Shown in pieces: positions 17,757-24,858 of a DNA stretch of 64,000 nucleotides. Under the pieces are notes generated by a model. That model did no database searches. It saw only the letters and a program-made list of their open reading frames with translations, and had not been told where the DNA came from. Made by a program: the position numbers and the translations under genes. This DNA is from an uncultured Helicobacteraceae bacterium (GTDB taxonomy: Bacteria > Campylobacterota > Campylobacteria > Campylobacterales > Helicobacteraceae): contig CAJTQL010000004.1 of the NCBI GenBank assembly GCA_910578285.1, positions 92,529 through 156,528 on the forward strand. Reading direction: 5' to 3'. The stretch's first letter is position 1. The number at the start of each line of letters is the position of its first letter.

Positions 17757-18887
17757 TTGAAACCAGTCTCATCTGTATTTTCATATTTTTCTGTCCTTAT
17801 TCTTGCCGTATTTCTTGGCTTTTTTGTCGCTTCATGTGAGAAAAAGACCAGCTCCACAACCCAAGCACAGGCTGTGCAAATCGAGCAGAATACTACTGAA
17901 CAAAATGTAACTAAAACCGAAGAAACAAATGTAACGCATGACATCAGCACACATTCTGTCATACAAACTGATTCTGTCGAGCTTAAAACTGTGCAAACAT
18001 TCGATACAAATGCAAGTGATAGCGATTCTGATGTCATTGTAACAACAACAGAGACAATTACGATAAGCCAAGAGAACGCAGAAGATACAGCGCAGCCTGT
18101 GGAATCTGCCACCGATTCTGCTGTGCCCAACGCTGCTGTTGCAGCTTTGCAAAAAAGAGGTGTTGTGCGAATCGGCGTTTTTGGCGACAAGCCACCATTT
18201 GGCTATATTGATAAAAATGGCGCAAACGTTGGATATGATATTGCCTTTGCAAAGCGCATTGCACAAGAGATTTTTGGAGATTCAAGCAAAGTCGAGTTTG
18301 TGCTTGTCGAGGCAGCGAATCGTGTGGAGTTTTTGCGCTCGGACAAAGTCGATATTATCTTGGCAAATTTTACCAAAACGCCAGAGCGCGCGGAGCAGGT
18401 GGATTTCACATTGCCATATATGAAAGTTGCACTCGGTGTTGCTATCTTGCAAGATATGGAGCTTGCAAGCCCCGAGCAATTGCAAGGCAAGACATTGATT
18501 GTCAATAAGGGCACAACAGCTGATGCGTTTTTTACCAAAAACTATCCTAGCATCAACATGCTCAAATATGACCAAAATACCGAAGCTTTCGCTGCTTTGC
18601 TTGATGGCAGGGGTGATGCGCTTGCGCATGATAATACATTGCTCTTTGCTTGGGTCAAAGAGAATCCCCAGTTCAAAGTCGCGATTAAGGAGCTTGGCAA
18701 TCAAGATGTGATTGCTGCTGCTGTGCAAAAGGGCAATACCGAGCTTAAGCAGTTTATCGATGACTTGATTGTGCGCCTCGCTAAGGAGCAATTTTTTCAC
18801 AAGGCTTATGATGAAACACTCAAAGCACATTTCACAGACGATGTTCAGGCTGATGATATTGTGATTGAGGGTGGGAAGTTAGAATAG
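17757..18887 (+). CDS. Amino-acid-binding lipoprotein with long glycosylation-like linker
   Basis: The start is TTG at 17757: AAAGGAG lies 5 bases upstream and the product then opens with a classic lipoprotein signal (hydrophobic stretch, lipobox V-A-S-C, Cys27). Residues ~28-129 form a low-complexity Thr/Ser/Glu/Asn linker, and residues ~130-376 are a bacterial family 3 solute-binding domain (VVRIGVFGDKPPFGYID; DIILANFTKTPERAEQVDFT). The linker contains four D/E-X-N-X-S/T sequons at N45, N50, N58 and N85, the acceptor motif of Campylobacter PglB. Most homologues have no such linker. It captures the substrate, probably a polar amino acid, for the importer encoded just upstream. The exact substrate is not predictable. 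Confidence 0.9.
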   Translation: MKPVSSVFSYFSVLILAVFLGFFVASCEKKTSSTTQAQAVQIEQNTTEQNVTKTEETNVTHDISTHSVIQTDSVELKTVQTFDTNASDSDSDVIVTTTETITISQENAEDTAQPVESATDSAVPNAAVAALQKRGVVRIGVFGDKPPFGYIDKNGANVGYDIAFAKRIAQEIFGDSSKVEFVLVEAANRVEFLRSDKVDIILANFTKTPERAEQVDFTLPYMKVALGVAILQDMELASPEQLQGKTLIVNKGTTADAFFTKNYPSINMLKYDQNTEAFAALLDGRGDALAHDNTLLFAWVKENPQFKVAIKELGNQDVIAAAVQKGNTELKQFIDDLIVRLAKEQFFHKAYDETLKAHFTDDVQADDIVIEGGKLE

Positions 18888-18921
18888 ATATGAATGCCTA
18901 AAATGCATGCCATGCGTCTGC

Positions 18922-18958
18922 TTGCTGCTGCCTAGTAGCAATGCGCGCAAGTTTTGTT
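18922..18958 (+). terminator. Possible terminator after the ABC importer operon
   Basis: An 8-base-pair hairpin (TTGCTGCT, loop GCCT, AGTAGCAA, one G-U pair) starts 35 bases after the lipoprotein stop and is followed by a T-rich stretch (GTTTTGTTT) about 10 bases later. The gap between stem and T-run makes it imperfect. Confidence 0.4.
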
Positions 18959-19040
18959 TAGAATCTCATTGACTTGACATCTTAAAACCAAAATTCCCTC
19001 ACACCACAGCCTTTGGATTCCATCTTTTGTGTAGCTTCTT

Positions 19041-19082
19041 TGTGATTTTATCACAGACAAAAGCATTGCAGTCGTTTATACT
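19041..19082 (+). promoter_or_regulatory. Crp/Fnr-type operator and promoter of the Fe-S/cytochrome b genes
   Basis: The operator is TGTGAT-TTT-ATCACA (19041-19055), followed by GACAAAAG. A TATACT -10 element starts exactly 36 bases after the operator start (19077-19082), which puts the palindrome centre near -41, the class II activator position. The same 23 bases and the same spacing occur at 56187. The downstream gene starts at 19110 after TTGGAG. Confidence 0.7.
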
Positions 19083-19109
19083 TGCTCCATTTAAATATTG
19101 GAGCAACAG

Positions 19110-20159
19110 ATGCAACAAAGTAGGCGAAGATTTTTTAAAGTATTAGGAGCAGCAAGTGTCGGCGTATTGAGCGCAAATGCTGTCAATATGGAGCAAAGCA
19201 AAGAAAAGGCTGATTCTTCTGATAATGTTGTTTATAAAAGCGCATCTATCATTGATGTTGGGCTTTGTGATGGTTGTCAAAACTTGGATACACCCAAATG
19301 TGTCCAAGCTTGTCGGGAGAAAAATATGTCAAAATTTCCAGACCCTATCCCGCAGATTCCTTATTATTTTCCACGAAAAATCTATGAGGATTATTCCAAA
19401 AATCGCGAAAATATCTCGCGTCTCACACCCTATAATTGGACATATATTGAGCAGATTCGGCTCGAAAACGCGCCTTTGGGGATTCAAGAAGTCTTTGTGC
19501 CACGACGTTGTATGCATTGCGATGACCCCACTTGCCAAAAAATTTGTCCTTTTGGTGTGATTAGTAAAGATGCAGAAGGTGCAGTCAGTATTGACCCAGA
19601 CTTTTGTTTCGGCGGCGCGAAATGTCGCGATGTTTGTCCTTGGGGGATTCCGCAACGGCAAGCAGGAGTGGGAATCTATCTCAAGATTGCTCCCAAACTC
19701 GCAGGCGGAGGTGCGATGTATAAATGCGATGCATGCGCGGATTTGCTCAAAATCGGTCAAGCGCCTGCATGTGAGAGAGAGTGTCCCAAAGGAGCGATTA
19801 TTTTTGGCAAACGTCAAGAGATAATACAAAAAGCACGCAAACAAGCTGAAGCCTATAAGGCTAAAGCGCATTTAGAGGGCACTTATCTCTATGGAGATAC
19901 GCAAAATGGAGGAACTTCGACATTTTATGTTTCGCCTGTGCCTTTTGAAATGCTTGCACAATCGCTCAATGCAAAGCACCATTTCACAGAGGATACACCG
20001 CAAAAGATTGGCATTCCGCATTTGAATCTGAAAGTCAAGAACTTTGTGAGTGAGGATTCTGCGCTCATAAAAAGTGTGCTTTTTGCACCATTTGTTGGGG
20101 CAATAGCAGGAGGAATTGCTGTGGCAAAATCAAAAAAGGAGAATCATCATGCAGAATAA
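19110..20159 (+). CDS. Tat-exported four-cluster ferredoxin-like subunit (HybA/FdnH type)
   Basis: A 349-residue electron-transfer subunit. The N-terminus has a twin-arginine signal (SRRRFFK at residues 4-10). Four cysteine groups follow: CX2CX7CX3C, CX2CX4CX3CP, a variant C-F-G-G-A-K-C-X3-CP in which the usual second cysteine is glycine, and CX2CX11CX3CP. A C-terminal membrane span (near 320-340) with a histidine tail resembles HybA of E. coli hydrogenase 2. Such subunits carry electrons between a periplasmic catalytic subunit and a membrane cytochrome b, but no catalytic subunit gene is adjacent. The Gly substitution predicts a [3Fe-4S] cluster at site three. The ATG at 19110 follows GGAG. 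Confidence 0.85.
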   Translation: MQQSRRRFFKVLGAASVGVLSANAVNMEQSKEKADSSDNVVYKSASIIDVGLCDGCQNLDTPKCVQACREKNMSKFPDPIPQIPYYFPRKIYEDYSKNRENISRLTPYNWTYIEQIRLENAPLGIQEVFVPRRCMHCDDPTCQKICPFGVISKDAEGAVSIDPDFCFGGAKCRDVCPWGIPQRQAGVGIYLKIAPKLAGGGAMYKCDACADLLKIGQAPACERECPKGAIIFGKRQEIIQKARKQAEAYKAKAHLEGTYLYGDTQNGGTSTFYVSPVPFEMLAQSLNAKHHFTEDTPQKIGIPHLNLKVKNFVSEDSALIKSVLFAPFVGAIAGGIAVAKSKKENHHAE

Positions 20160-20838
20160 CGAGCTAAAAGATGTCAAAATTACACGTCAAAGTCTGCAAA
20201 ATCGAATCGTGCATTGGGGTATCGCAATCAGTGTTTTTGGGTTGATTTTTAGTGGCATATTGCAAATGCCTGTTTCCAGACGCTATATGCTCAATGAATT
20301 GCCGCTTATGGCATGGAGTGGAGATTATCATATCTCACTGATTGTGCATTATGTTTTTGCAGCTGCCCTGCTATTTTTTGTGGGATTCCATTTGGTGTTT
20401 CATATCATGCGCAAAGAGTTTGATATTTTCCCCAAAAAAGGAGATTTTAGCAAAAGTATCGCAGTCATCAAGGCAATGCTTTATAAGACCGAAGAACCGC
20501 CAAGCGAGAAATATTTGCCCGAACAACGTTTAGCTTATGCAGGGATTGCATTTGTGCTTTTATTGCTTGTTGTGAGCGGCGCGGTGAAAACGTATAAAAA
20601 CCTAGCCGGAGAGAATCTAGGAGAAAATATGATTTTTTGGGCGGCACAAATCCACAATTTGGGTATGATTTTAATCATTTTTGCCATTATTGTCCATCTT
20701 GCTGCATTTATTTTTAAGGCAAATCGCCCGCTCCTTAGCGGAATGTTTAGCGGCAAGGTGAGCGCAAAATATATCCTTCATCGGCATAAACTTTGGTCTG
20801 CTGGCATTGAAAGCGCCAAAAAGGCTTGCAAGAAATAG
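20149..20838 (+). CDS. Cytochrome b subunit (formate dehydrogenase gamma-like)
   Basis: A 229-residue membrane protein with four hydrophobic segments and histidines in positions suited to heme b ligation (IVHWG at the first span; LIVHYVFAAALLFFVGFHLVFH in the second region, cited for its spaced His; QIHNLGM and VHLAAF in the last two). It resembles the FdhI/HydC/thiosulfate-reductase cytochrome b group that passes electrons to menaquinone. The ATG at 20149 overlaps the end of the Fe-S gene by 11 bases, so the two are translationally coupled and are presumed partners. Confidence 0.82.
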   Translation: MQNNELKDVKITRQSLQNRIVHWGIAISVFGLIFSGILQMPVSRRYMLNELPLMAWSGDYHISLIVHYVFAAALLFFVGFHLVFHIMRKEFDIFPKKGDFSKSIAVIKAMLYKTEEPPSEKYLPEQRLAYAGIAFVLLLLVVSGAVKTYKNLAGENLGENMIFWAAQIHNLGMILIIFAIIVHLAAFIFKANRPLLSGMFSGKVSAKYILHRHKLWSAGIESAKKACKK

Positions 20839-20854
20839 CGCTCGATTAGTAGGC

Positions 20855-21025
20855 TTAGGTAGTTTTTCTGCAAAACGCACAATCGCTGAACTCCACGTAA
20901 AGCCCAACGCCGAGCGCATCAAGCAAAAGCCGATTGCCATGTGCGAGCTCGCTCATGGCAGGCTTGAAGACTTCGTTGTCGCGCATACGCAAGCTATGAT
21001 GCAACGCTCAAATTGTGAATGGAAA
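20855..21025 (-). pseudogene. Decayed duplicate of the fabH 3' end
   Basis: On the minus strand this stretch encodes MRDNEVFKPAMSE joined in frame to LAHGNRLLLDALGVGL, matching fabH segments MRGNEVFKLAVSK and LAHGNRLLLDALGGGL. The roughly 90 fabH codons between them are deleted. After GL an extra T shifts the frame and the reading ends in TTA at 20855-20857. DNA identity to the intact fabH end is high over about 90 bases and weaker before that. It lies on the same strand as intact fabH, on the far side of the DUF455 gene. Confidence 0.8.
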
Positions 21026-21048
21026 TTGTAGGTTTTGCTCGCGAGATT

Positions 21049-21846
21049 CTATGTTTGATAGAAATTGCGCAACTCGTCTATCTCACTTTGACTAAAGCCC
21101 GCAGCAATGCGCGCGCGCTCATTTAGAATCTTGCCCGCAAGGCGAAAACGAAAACTCTCACAAAGCCGCAAAAAAGGGCGCGTTGCGCAACTTTTCCACC
21201 AAACATTGCCTTTGTGTACGTGGCTGATTTCATCGCACAAAATGAGATTCATTGTATCGCAAATCTCTTTCTTGAGCGCGAGTTCTGTGGTCGCAAGTTT
21301 GCTCTGCACAAAAGGGTTTGCATCTAGCCCACGCGCCTCGAGCCCCCTGTGCACAATGCCCATGCGCAGTTCGAGGGAATCTTGCGTGCAGCACAGCGCC
21401 GCAAAGAGTTCATCATGCACAACAAATGCACCAAACGTAAAGCCAAGCTCGGAGAGTAGGGCGCAGATTCTCTGAAAATGCGAGATTTCATCGCGCGCAA
21501 CCTCGAGCCAATCGGCATAGAAACCATGCGGAAGTTCGCGAAAGCGATAGGCAGAATCAAGCGCGAGGACGATAGCGCTCATCTCAATATGGGCGATGGA
21601 ATGCAGAATTTTCGCAATCGCTTGTGTGCTTTTTGTGTGTGCGGGGCGGCGAATCTTGCGCGGCTCAACAAAGTGCAGATTCCAAAAATGCGCGAATGTC
21701 TCGCAAAAGTCTTCGCCACAAAGCGGTGCGCGTTCGTGCGTTGGGCGGATTTTGTCGCACAAAAAGTCGTCATAGAGATTCTCGAAGCTCGCAACAAACG
21801 AATCAAAATTTGCCGCGCAAAAGGCAGATTCGATGCGCGCAAACAA
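21049..21846 (-). CDS. DUF455 family ferritin-like protein
   Basis: A 265-residue protein with the DUF455 signature: AHIEMSAIVLALD followed by ARDEISHFQRI, and later CDEISHVHKGNVWW. The Glu and His residues in these helices fit a ferritin-like di-iron four-helix bundle. Its biochemical role is not established. It begins 3 bases after the fabH stop and has a C-, H- and R-rich composition unlike its neighbours. The fabH gene end lies immediately upstream and a decayed copy of that same end lies immediately downstream, so the gene appears to be an insertion flanked by direct repeats. Confidence 0.88.
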   Translation of the reverse strand: MFARIESAFCAANFDSFVASFENLYDDFLCDKIRPTHERAPLCGEDFCETFAHFWNLHFVEPRKIRRPAHTKSTQAIAKILHSIAHIEMSAIVLALDSAYRFRELPHGFYADWLEVARDEISHFQRICALLSELGFTFGAFVVHDELFAALCCTQDSLELRMGIVHRGLEARGLDANPFVQSKLATTELALKKEICDTMNLILCDEISHVHKGNVWWKSCATRPFLRLCESFRFRLAGKILNERARIAAGFSQSEIDELRNFYQT

Positions 21847-21849
21847 AAC

Positions 21850-22818
21850 TCAAGTTCCTGCAAAATGCACAATCGCCGAGCCCCACGTAAGCCCACCGCC
21901 AAGCGCATCAAGCAAAAGCCGATTGCCATGTGCGAGCTTGCCCTCTTCATAGAGGCAATTGATTGCCATTGGAATAGACGCTGCAGAGGTGTTGCCATAG
22001 CGATGTACGGTCAAAATGGTTTGCTTTTCCGTGAAATTGAGATGTTCCCCCACAGCTTTGATGATACGATAATTCGCTTGATGAGGGATAAAATAATCAA
22101 TATCGCTCGCGCTCATGTTGTTGCGCGCAAGAATTGTGCCGACTTCTTCTGTGAGCTTGCTCACAGCGAGCTTGAAAACTTCATTGCCTCGCATTTGCAT
22201 GCATTGCACGAGCGGTTTTTGGAGAGTTTGGCGCGGGGTATAGAGACAATCGGCATATTTGCCATCAGCAGAAATATGGACATCAAGAATCGATTCGTCT
22301 TTGTGCTGCGTGGGTGTGATAATCGCTGCTCCAGCGCCATCTCCAAACAGAATATATGTCCCACGGTCATTTGGGTCGAGCACCGAGCTTGCCTTTTCTG
22401 CGCCCACAATCAAGACACATTTTGCCATGCCCGATTCGATATATGCTTTTGCAACTGATAGCAAATAGATAAACCCGCTGCAAGCAGCAGCGATGTCAAA
22501 TGCGGGGACATTGTGGATTCCAAGTTCTGCTGCGATGAGGCAGGCGGTTGAGGGCATGTTGATATAATCGGGGGCGAGCGTGCCGACAATGACGAGGTCG
22601 ATTGCGCTTGTTGCAATATGAGCCCGCTCAACAGCTTGGCGAGCAGCGCGCACACCAAGCGAGCTAGAAGTCTCTGAATCGCTTGCAAAATAACGTGTTT
22701 TAATGCCTGTGCGCCGCACAATCCATTCGTCTGTTGTGTCAATCTTAGATTCTAGGTCTTTGTTACTCACGCAATGTGGTGGTACATAAGCGCCTATGGA
22801 ACGAAGTGCCGCATACAT
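21850..22818 (-). CDS. fabH: 3-oxoacyl-ACP synthase III
   Basis: FabH condenses acetyl-CoA with malonyl-ACP to start fatty-acid synthesis. The 322-residue enzyme has the catalytic cysteine in AAACSGFIYLL (near residue 112), the histidine in PHQANYRI and the asparagine in RYGNTSAASIPMA, so the Cys-His-Asn triad is intact. It follows plsX by 21 bases, the conserved rpmF-plsX-fabH order. A partial, decayed copy of its 3' end lies about 0.9 kb downstream. Confidence 0.97.
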   Translation of the reverse strand: MYAALRSIGAYVPPHCVSNKDLESKIDTTDEWIVRRTGIKTRYFASDSETSSSLGVRAARQAVERAHIATSAIDLVIVGTLAPDYINMPSTACLIAAELGIHNVPAFDIAAACSGFIYLLSVAKAYIESGMAKCVLIVGAEKASSVLDPNDRGTYILFGDGAGAAIITPTQHKDESILDVHISADGKYADCLYTPRQTLQKPLVQCMQMRGNEVFKLAVSKLTEEVGTILARNNMSASDIDYFIPHQANYRIIKAVGEHLNFTEKQTILTVHRYGNTSAASIPMAINCLYEEGKLAHGNRLLLDALGGGLTWGSAIVHFAGT

Positions 22819-22839
22819 AAATTTCCTTTGCGCTTTGTG

Positions 22840-23823
22840 CTATGATTTGATGAAAGCTTGGGCAATTTTGTGGTTGATTTGCTGCTCATGGGCGATGATG
22901 CCTTGTTTGATGGCATTATAAATGGCTTTTGGATTGCTTTTGCCATGTCCAATAATGACATTACCATTCACGCCAAGTAGCGGCGCACCGCCATATTCAG
23001 CATAGTCAAGCCGTTTTTTGAGTTTGCGAAATACCTTGCGCATAAGCAGCGCGCCAATTTTGCCCGAAACAGATTCTTTGACAAAATTTTTAATAAAATT
23101 TGTAATCGCATCTGCAACACCCTCGCTTGTTTTGAGTGCGATATTACCCACGAATCCATCGCATACAACAACGGCGATGTCGCTCGAAAAAATATCATCG
23201 CCTTCAATATTGCCCACGAAGTTTGGGAAATTCTGCAACAATGCATACGCTCCTTTGGTAAGATCATTGCCCTTGCACTCTTCTTCGCCGATACTAAGCA
23301 GAGCGACTTTGGGCTTGGGATAGCCCAAAACGCTTTTGGCATATTCATAGCCCATAATGGCGAAATTATGGAGATGTTCGGCGGTGCAGTCGACATTTGC
23401 GCCAGCGTCTAGTAGCAAAAATTCGCCGCCGCCAATATGTGGCAAAACGGTGGCGATTGCGGGGCGGCTCACGCCCTCAATTCGCCCAAGCCGTAGTGTC
23501 GCAAGACTCATTGTTGCGCCACTGTGCCCAGCCGAAACAAGCACATCAGCTTTGCCATTTTTGAGTAATTCGGTGGCAACAAAAATCGAGCTCTCTTTGC
23601 GGCGAATCGCATTTGCGGCTGCATCGTCCATTTGAATTACATCTGTGCAATGCACAATTTCTATCCGCTCTTTGAAAGCTTTGGGAATTTTGGATTCAAG
23701 CTGTGCGCTATCCCCAACAAGCAAGGCGGAAAAAGATTGCTTTTTTAATGCCTCCAATGTCCCTTCTACAATGGGGTTAGGTCCATAATCCCCGCCCATT
23801 GCATCAACAGCTACTCTTGTCAT
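22840..23823 (-). CDS. plsX: Phosphate acyltransferase PlsX
   Basis: PlsX converts acyl-ACP to acyl-phosphate, the donor for glycerol-3-phosphate acylation. The 327-residue protein begins VAVDAMGGDYGP and has the family's DAGANVDC and GEEECKGN segments and the C-terminal PLLGVNGNVIIGHGKSN motif. It starts 3 bases after the rpmF stop, which couples ribosomal and lipid genes as in many bacteria. Confidence 0.97.
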   Translation of the reverse strand: MTRVAVDAMGGDYGPNPIVEGTLEALKKQSFSALLVGDSAQLESKIPKAFKERIEIVHCTDVIQMDDAAANAIRRKESSIFVATELLKNGKADVLVSAGHSGATMSLATLRLGRIEGVSRPAIATVLPHIGGGEFLLLDAGANVDCTAEHLHNFAIMGYEYAKSVLGYPKPKVALLSIGEEECKGNDLTKGAYALLQNFPNFVGNIEGDDIFSSDIAVVVCDGFVGNIALKTSEGVADAITNFIKNFVKESVSGKIGALLMRKVFRKLKKRLDYAEYGGAPLLGVNGNVIIGHGKSNPKAIYNAIKQGIIAHEQQINHKIAQAFIKS

Positions 23824-23826
23824 TGA

Positions 23827-23982
23827 TTATTTCTTTTTGTATTCCCCGGTGAATTTGTTGGAATGATGTGGAAGCCTCCATGTGCCGTCTTTGTCTTTAA
23901 TGGGTGCTGCTAACGTTATCTTGTAATGCGTGCGTCTTTTTGCTGCACGAGTTTTGCTTACGCGTCTTTTTGGTACTGCCAT
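23827..23982 (-). CDS. rpmF: 50S ribosomal protein L32
   Basis: A 51-residue basic protein starting MAVPKRRVSKTRAAKRRTHY, the L32 signature, and ending GEYKKK. The zinc-binding CX2C and CX9C cysteines of many L32 proteins are absent, so this is the cysteine-free C-minus form. GGAG lies before the ATG. It sits 2 bases after the DUF177 gene and 3 before plsX. Confidence 0.96.
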   Translation of the reverse strand: MAVPKRRVSKTRAAKRRTHYKITLAAPIKDKDGTWRLPHHSNKFTGEYKKK

Positions 23983-23984
23983 TC

Positions 23985-24338
23985 TTACTCCTTTTCATCT
24001 TTGGTGTGGTATTCGAGCCGAATCGATTCGAGCTCGCTTTGCAAGAGAAATTCTATATCAGCAAAACCATCAAAAAATTCTACAACTTCTAATGTATCAT
24101 TGCCGAGCTCCGATTCATAGAGACCATCACAAAGCAAATAATGCAAATGTTCATCAAGCTGCTTGGTGTACTCTTCGCCGCTTCTATCACAAATCAGCTC
24201 AATCGAGCCCGTGATACGGGCTTCTAGCTCATATAGACGTTCCTCTTTGTGCCAAATCTTCCCTTCAAACTGCATATCTTCATGCGTGATTGCAAAAGGT
24301 TTAGGCTTTTGCGAAATTTTATGAAACGGAAGTCGCAA
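23985..24338 (-). CDS. DUF177 (YceD-like) protein
   Basis: A 117-residue acidic protein of the YceD/DUF177 family that is regularly found directly before rpmF and is linked to 23S rRNA accumulation in E. coli and plants. Family features seen here are the LEARITGSIELICDRSG strand region and an acidic C-terminus. The first in-frame start is TTG at 24338; the ribosome-binding site there is weak, so the exact start is uncertain. It lies between ndk and rpmF. Confidence 0.8.
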   Translation of the reverse strand: MRLPFHKISQKPKPFAITHEDMQFEGKIWHKEERLYELEARITGSIELICDRSGEEYTKQLDEHLHYLLCDGLYESELGNDTLEVVEFFDGFADIEFLLQSELESIRLEYHTKDEKE

Positions 24339-24352
24339 ATCTACTCTATTCT

Positions 24353-24766
24353 CTATTGAATCTCGCGCTTTGCAAAGAAAAAGGCAATTTCAGTCTTTGC
24401 ATTTTCGAGACTATCGCTTCCATGCACGGCGTTTGCATCGATGCTATCGGCAAAATCCGCACGGATTGTGCCTGCTTTTGCCTCTTTGGGATTGGTTGCG
24501 CCCATGAGTTCGCGATTTTTGGCAACAGCGTTTGTGCCTTCAAGCACCATCACAACAACGGGACCACTCACCATGAAATCAACCAAATCATTAAAGAATG
24601 GACGGTCTTTATGAACAGCATAGAACTGCTTCGCATCTGCCTTACCTAACCATAATCGTTTCATCGCCGCAATACGCAAGCCATTGCTTTCAAAGCGGTC
24701 AATAATCTTGCCAATGACATTTTTCTTGACGGCATCAGGCTTGATGATAGAAAGCGTTTGTTCCAT
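24353..24766 (-). CDS. ndk: Nucleoside diphosphate kinase
   Basis: Ndk transfers phosphate from ATP to nucleoside diphosphates through a phosphohistidine. The 137-residue protein has TLSIIKPDAVKKN at the start and the active-site histidine in AVHGSDSLENA. Length is typical of bacterial enzymes. It heads the ndk-DUF177-rpmF-plsX-fabH-DUF455 run and is preceded by AAGGAGTGG and an extended -10 promoter. Confidence 0.97.
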   Translation of the reverse strand: MEQTLSIIKPDAVKKNVIGKIIDRFESNGLRIAAMKRLWLGKADAKQFYAVHKDRPFFNDLVDFMVSGPVVVMVLEGTNAVAKNRELMGATNPKEAKAGTIRADFADSIDANAVHGSDSLENAKTEIAFFFAKREIQ

Positions 24767-24804
24767 CGTTCCACTCCTTTATTTTGTATTTTGCATAAGC
24801 TAAG

Positions 24805-24813
24805 ATTATAGCA
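24805..24813 (-). promoter_or_regulatory. Extended -10 promoter of ndk
   Basis: TGC-TATAAT on the minus strand lies about 40 bases before the ndk ATG. It is identical in sequence to the cheV and hisC elements. It would drive ndk through fabH. Confidence 0.6.
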
Positions 24814-24858
24814 TACAAAGCTTAATGCAGCTTGAGTGCTGCGCAATTGTCGTCAAAA

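Noticed and set aside
21478..22458. 326-codon plus-strand frame across DUF455 and fabH
   Set aside because: It spans the ends of two real minus-strand genes and has mirror-frame composition.
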